Source: Bacteroides cellulosilyticus
GTDB taxonomy: Bacteria > Bacteroidota > Bacteroidia > Bacteroidales > Bacteroidaceae
Direction of reading: 5' to 3'
Assembly: GCF_020091405.1 (NCBI RefSeq)
Contig: NZ_CP081903.1
Location: 2,294,001-2,358,000 of the forward strand
DNA: 64,000 nt
Part shown: one piece after another, positions 60,900-64,000 of the stretch
Position numbering within the stretch: position 1 is the first letter of the stretch
Layout of the letters: the number at the start of each line of letters is the position of its first letter
The notes under the pieces: generated by a model
The model's database searches: none
Told to the model about the DNA's origin: nothing
The model's input: the letters and a program-made list of their open reading frames with translations, nothing else
Translations under genes and position numbers: made by a program

Positions 60900-61070
60900 C
60901 TCTTCATATTAACGCATCGGCAGGGAACCTGCCTAAAGACGTGGCAGGCATTTTTATGCCTGCTTGCGTGAATTCTATATGGGCGGTTTCGTACCCCCAT
61001 GTAGAGTGTTAATGCACCTACTGCCGATGCGTTGGTGAAGAGTAATGGGACAGGCGAAACCGCTTCTTTT
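60900..61070 (+). ncRNA. candidate structured non-coding RNA of about 170 nt
   Basis: An outer stem CTCTTCA (60900-60906) / TGAAGAG (61036-61042) continues, after a TATT/GG internal loop, into a perfect 13-bp stem AACGCATCGGCAG (60911-60923) / CTGCCGATGCGTT (61021-61033). Inside are GCAGGCAT-TTTT-ATGCCTGC (60944-60963) and a 10-bp hairpin TCTATATGGG / CCCATGTAGA (60974-61005). The loop segment GCGGTTTCG (60983-60991) is the perfect complement of CGAAACCGC (61055-61063), which is followed by TTCTTTT: a pseudoknot or terminator switch. GGCAGG-GAA-CCTGCC (60919-60933) competes with the outer stem. It is not tRNA, SRP RNA, RNase P or tmRNA by sequence; a 6S-like RNA is possible but not shown. Confidence 0.7.
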
Positions 61071-61156
61071 ATCTCTGTAAATCTACCTTTCTGCTCTTCC
61101 CATTGAATCTTATTTATTTACTTTTTCAAAATTAATGCTTATGGAAACTTTCTGTC

Positions 61157-62350
61157 TTATTTATTGGCGCGTGACGAGCCTATCCAAGTCCACTTATGCC
61201 AGATGTGCTCCAGCGGCCCTTGTTTGTGCTTGCTCAGCCACCATTTGCTGAATTTCACTTGCAGCAGGAATAAGACAAAACCAATCAGCAGACTCAGCGT
61301 ATAGCCGCAGTAAGGTGCCAGATAAAGTCCGAACGGGAAGTAGATAATGGCTCCCAGGATGGATTGCGTGATATAGTTGGTCAAACTCATCTTTCCATAA
61401 TACCGGAGACTGGAAACGCCTTTGCTGAAACCTTTTTTCTGATATAACAGGATGAACGAAGCTATCAGTACAAAGGTAAACGCCAGTTTTTGCCACATAT
61501 CAAATGCCGTTCCCACTGTTTGCTGAACCAAAGCGTCGCTCTTCATAATTAATTCCTTCAACTGATATAGCGGAGCGAAAGCTACGGCTCCGATGATAAG
61601 CGCCGTTATCCAAAAACGGATATTCTTCTCATTGGTGACAAACAGTTGCTTTCTGCCTATGTAGAACCCTAACAGGAAAAGCCCCGCTGTCTGCAAAAAA
61701 CGACCGGCTCCTACTGCCCACAAGAAGCTGGCTTTCTGCCCTAATGTAACATTTCCCCAGAAGAATTGGCCTAAAGTTCCTGTTTTGGTGTACTCTGCCA
61801 CTTCCGCATACATGGCTCCCACTCCTAAATCGGGTAGCTGGTGTGCCGGATTGATCAGGCTCATTATATAATGATACCATTCTATCGGTTGCAGCAGAAA
61901 GAGAATGGCCAACACCAATATCATCTTGTCGCTCAAGTTACGGAATAGAAACAGAACCACCCCTACCACTACAAACAGCAACAGCACGTCACCGGCAGGA
62001 AAGAAAGCGGCATTCAGCGTGGCGAAACCTGCAAGCAGTACGAGGCGCCACAGAAAGCGGTAGCCGAAGTCCTTTCCTTGTTTCTTCTGATTGTTGCATT
62101 GAATGTAGAAGGTAAATCCGAAAAGCAAGGCGAAAATGGCATAGGCCTTTCCGGCAAACAGGGAGAAGACAGTATTCAGTATGCCTTGGTCCAGAATATT
62201 CAGCCAAGCGGGAGAATCAGTGGGATAGACGGGGAAGATGAAGTGTTCCAGGTTGTGCACCAGGATGATAGCCATTACGGCAAAGCCTCTCAAGGCATCT
62301 ACTACCTCAATGCGAGGCGCTTTCGATAAAGGTTGTTCCATTCGATTCAT
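61157..62350 (-). CDS. DUF418-family membrane protein
   Basis: A 397-aa inner-membrane protein with about ten helices. The N-terminal RIEVVDALRGFAVMAIILVH and the C-terminal DUF418 block (SLRYYGKMSLTNYITQSILG, FSKWWLSKHKQGPLEHIWHK) are characteristic. The family is related to acyltransferase-3 membrane folds and its function is unknown. Its 5' end overlaps the acyltransferase gene by 44 bp, so the two are co-transcribed. A second Met at residue 4 could be the start. Confidence 0.88.
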   Translation of the reverse strand: MNRMEQPLSKAPRIEVVDALRGFAVMAIILVHNLEHFIFPVYPTDSPAWLNILDQGILNTVFSLFAGKAYAIFALLFGFTFYIQCNNQKKQGKDFGYRFLWRLVLLAGFATLNAAFFPAGDVLLLFVVVGVVLFLFRNLSDKMILVLAILFLLQPIEWYHYIMSLINPAHQLPDLGVGAMYAEVAEYTKTGTLGQFFWGNVTLGQKASFLWAVGAGRFLQTAGLFLLGFYIGRKQLFVTNEKNIRFWITALIIGAVAFAPLYQLKELIMKSDALVQQTVGTAFDMWQKLAFTFVLIASFILLYQKKGFSKGVSSLRYYGKMSLTNYITQSILGAIIYFPFGLYLAPYCGYTLSLLIGFVLFLLQVKFSKWWLSKHKQGPLEHIWHKWTWIGSSRANK

Positions 62351-63392
62351 TGTTTAGTATTCTTTTTATTAGTTTGTTCATCGGCTTTTCAAAACGATAG
62401 TAGGACAACAGGCTAAGCAGCAGTATGATGCCCAGAAGAACCGGTACCGATACCATCCAGCTGATTTGCCAGCCGCTCTGCTTCTGCCATTCTACATACG
62501 TCAGCAATACGAAGAGGTGGATTAAATAGAAACTGTAACTGATTTCACCTCCTATTATCAGGTAGCGGTTATTTAATAGTCGGGAAAGACTTCCTTTCTG
62601 CAACGCAAAGCTCAACAGAATCAGTGACACCGGAAGCCAATAGTAGCAGGAGTAACGATATACTTTAGGTATTTCGGTCGCATAAAGGTAGAACCCTGCA
62701 AAGATGGCTATGGACAGCACTTCGATGATAGTGCCTTGCCGGTAACTGATTTCCCGGTCTTTCAGATAGCGATAGACTTGAAACAGGAGCATTCCCACAA
62801 TGAAGTCGGGAAACCGGGTGATGGGGTTTACATACCAATAGCCTTTGATGTCTTCTTCCGGAGTGAAGTGCATGCCGATGACAACCAGCAGGGTGCAAAA
62901 GAGGAAAAAGAGGAATAGCCTTTTGCTGTTTCTTGCCAAAGGTATCAGGAACGGGAAGCAGAAGTAAAACAGTTGTTCGCAGCACAAACTCCATGATGGG
63001 CTGTTGAAGGAGAAGAAATAATCCGGCCGGGGAATGTAAGCCTGCGTTAGTGTGAGGGATGCCAGGAAATGTCTGCACCAGTCGGCGGTGCCGGTGTACA
63101 CCACGTAACCTCCCAACAGGGCTGCCAGCAATAGCGTGAGCCAGTGCAGGGGATAGACGCGGGCGATGCGGGCTATCCAGAATTTCCGTTTGGTGGTGGT
63201 GTGTTCCGTCAGTTTCTCCTGATAGTTATAGGCGATGATGAAACCACTTAGTACAAAGAAAAAGCTAACTCCTACGAAGCCTTCTTTAAAGAAATGCACG
63301 TCAAAGAAGGGAGCTATTACATAGCAATGCGCTCCAAATACCATAAGTGCAAATATCAACCGTAAGGATGTAAGCGTGTTAATCATGGACAA
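62307..63392 (-). CDS. membrane acyltransferase (OafA/YrhL family)
   Basis: A 361-aa protein of the acyltransferase-3 family with about ten helices: start INTLTSLRLIFALMVFGAHC, the loop GVSFFFVLSGFIIAYNY, RIARVYPLHWLTL, and SFNSPSWSLCCEQLFYFCFP. Such enzymes O-acylate cell-surface sugars. Divergence from the family His (usually in the first helix, here FGAHC) is not seen. It overlaps the DUF418 gene downstream. Confidence 0.9.
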   Translation of the reverse strand: MSMINTLTSLRLIFALMVFGAHCYVIAPFFDVHFFKEGFVGVSFFFVLSGFIIAYNYQEKLTEHTTTKRKFWIARIARVYPLHWLTLLLAALLGGYVVYTGTADWCRHFLASLTLTQAYIPRPDYFFSFNSPSWSLCCEQLFYFCFPFLIPLARNSKRLFLFFLFCTLLVVIGMHFTPEEDIKGYWYVNPITRFPDFIVGMLLFQVYRYLKDREISYRQGTIIEVLSIAIFAGFYLYATEIPKVYRYSCYYWLPVSLILLSFALQKGSLSRLLNNRYLIIGGEISYSFYLIHLFVLLTYVEWQKQSGWQISWMVSVPVLLGIILLLSLLSYYRFEKPMNKLIKRILNNESNGTTFIESASH

Positions 63393-63450
63393 ATTTGTTT
63401 AGTAAGGCGGCAAAGTTAGGCGTTTGCCCGATTATAAAAATTCACATAGA

Positions 63451-64000
63451 TTAAAAAAACAACTTTTCTGCACGCAAACGGCTTAAATGTTGGGGGGTGA
63501 TGCCCAGATAGGAAGCTATGTAGATCAGCTTAGCCCGCTGGATGACGTCGGGCAGCTCTCTTACTAATTGTAGGTAGCGTTCTTTGGCCGGCAGAAAAAG
63601 CCGGCTGATGTGATGCTGGTCCATATATAGCAGGCATTCCTGGTGGATAACTCTTCCCCAGTTGGCAATCTCGATATTGGTTTCATAAAGCTGGTTGAGG
63701 TCTTCTATGCTGATGGCATATAGCGTACTGTCTTCCAAGAGTTCCACATACTCATAGCCCGGTTCGTTGTGATACAGGTCTTTCATGGCGAAGGTGATAT
63801 CTCCTTCGCGTGAGAACCAGATGGTGAGTTCTTTGCCGTCCAGCAGGCAATAGGAACGTGCAAAGCCTTTCTCTATGAAATACACGTGGCGGTCAATGAC
63901 GCCTCCCCGTATCAGGAGATGCTTCTTGGGTAGTTCCGCCTTTTTCATTTTCGAGAAAAGCAGGGCTAAGGAAGCATCGGAAACCGGGTAGTAGCGCCGG
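63451..64000 (-). CDS. Crp/Fnr-family transcriptional regulator (5' end outside the window)
   Basis: The frame is open through the window edge: upstream of the first internal Met (63948) it still reads YYPVSDASLALLFSKMKKAE, which fits the family, so the true start lies beyond 64000. The visible part has the cyclic-nucleotide-binding-type beta roll (HVYFIEKGFARSYCLLDGKE, TIWFSREGDITFAMKDLYH) and a C-terminal HTH (LIYIASYLGITPQHLSRLRA). The effector is unknown. It lies upstream of the acyltransferase and DUF418 genes on the same strand, with a 58-bp gap, and may regulate them. Confidence 0.88.
   Translation of the reverse strand, partial: RRYYPVSDASLALLFSKMKKAELPKKHLLIRGGVIDRHVYFIEKGFARSYCLLDGKELTIWFSREGDITFAMKDLYHNEPGYEYVELLEDSTLYAISIEDLNQLYETNIEIANWGRVIHQECLLYMDQHHISRLFLPAKERYLQLVRELPDVIQRAKLIYIASYLGITPQHLSRLRAEKLFF

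Overview
The window reads as a stretch of a gut Bacteroides-type genome (Bacteroidota). The supporting signs are: three SusC/SusD outer-membrane nutrient-uptake pairs, two of them driven by ECF sigma/FecR cascades; many promoters of the form TTTG-N18-21-TAnnTTTG; almost no Shine-Dalgarno sites; lipoproteins with an acidic stretch just after the lipidated Cys; and secreted proteins whose predicted mature N-terminus is Gln. The species cannot be fixed from sequence reading alone.

Layout. 0.1-5.6 kb (minus): a C39-like/VKOR/thioredoxin fusion, a small secreted DUF3244 protein, a membrane TPR/coiled-coil/HTH regulator, and a TPR histidine-kinase-like protein that lacks the phospho-acceptor His. 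5.7-15.2 kb: an 11-bp-phased inverted repeat array, nucleoside kinase, Na/Pi cotransporter, rubredoxin, an orphan PAS histidine kinase, and a Ca-ATPase/HAD/RibF operon. 15.2-18.3 kb: a self-contained CPBP protease/three DUF2975/Xre operon with palindromic operators placed in a promoter spacer. 18.6-23.3 kb: SufE, a glutaminyl-cyclase-like M28 enzyme, LD-carboxypeptidase (minus), then the phosphate butyryltransferase/butyrate kinase pair (plus).

23.5-38.4 kb holds two mirror-image, convergent ECF sigma -> FecR -> SusC(STN) -> SusD loci. The FecR gene of the right-hand locus carries an in-frame amber codon directly before its membrane segment. 38.5-44.6 kb is housekeeping: pnp, a DUF4369/thioredoxin-fold lipoprotein without active-site Cys, greA behind a leader hairpin with an oligo-T run, a HIT protein, mannose-1-P guanylyltransferase and tRNA-Leu(CAA). 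44.6-45.5 kb is non-coding with phased repeats and palindromes. 45.5-60.6 kb is a third glycan locus: an orphan histidine kinase with a substrate-binding-protein-like sensor, a remnant of another two-component system, an unusual triple-hydrolase esterase, SusC/SusD without an STN domain, and two large multi-module surface lipoproteins sharing a repeated module. 60.7-61.1 kb contains a well-supported candidate structured non-coding RNA with its own promoter. The right end has a DUF418 protein, an acyltransferase and a Crp/Fnr regulator cut by the window edge.

Most promising for follow-up are the ~170-nt structured RNA at 60.9 kb, the 11-bp-phased symmetrical arrays (clearest at 5.7 kb, degenerate at 37.4 kb), the greA leader attenuator, the amber-interrupted FecR, and the operator-in-spacer DUF2975 operon. 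All names are based on reading motifs; no database search was run.
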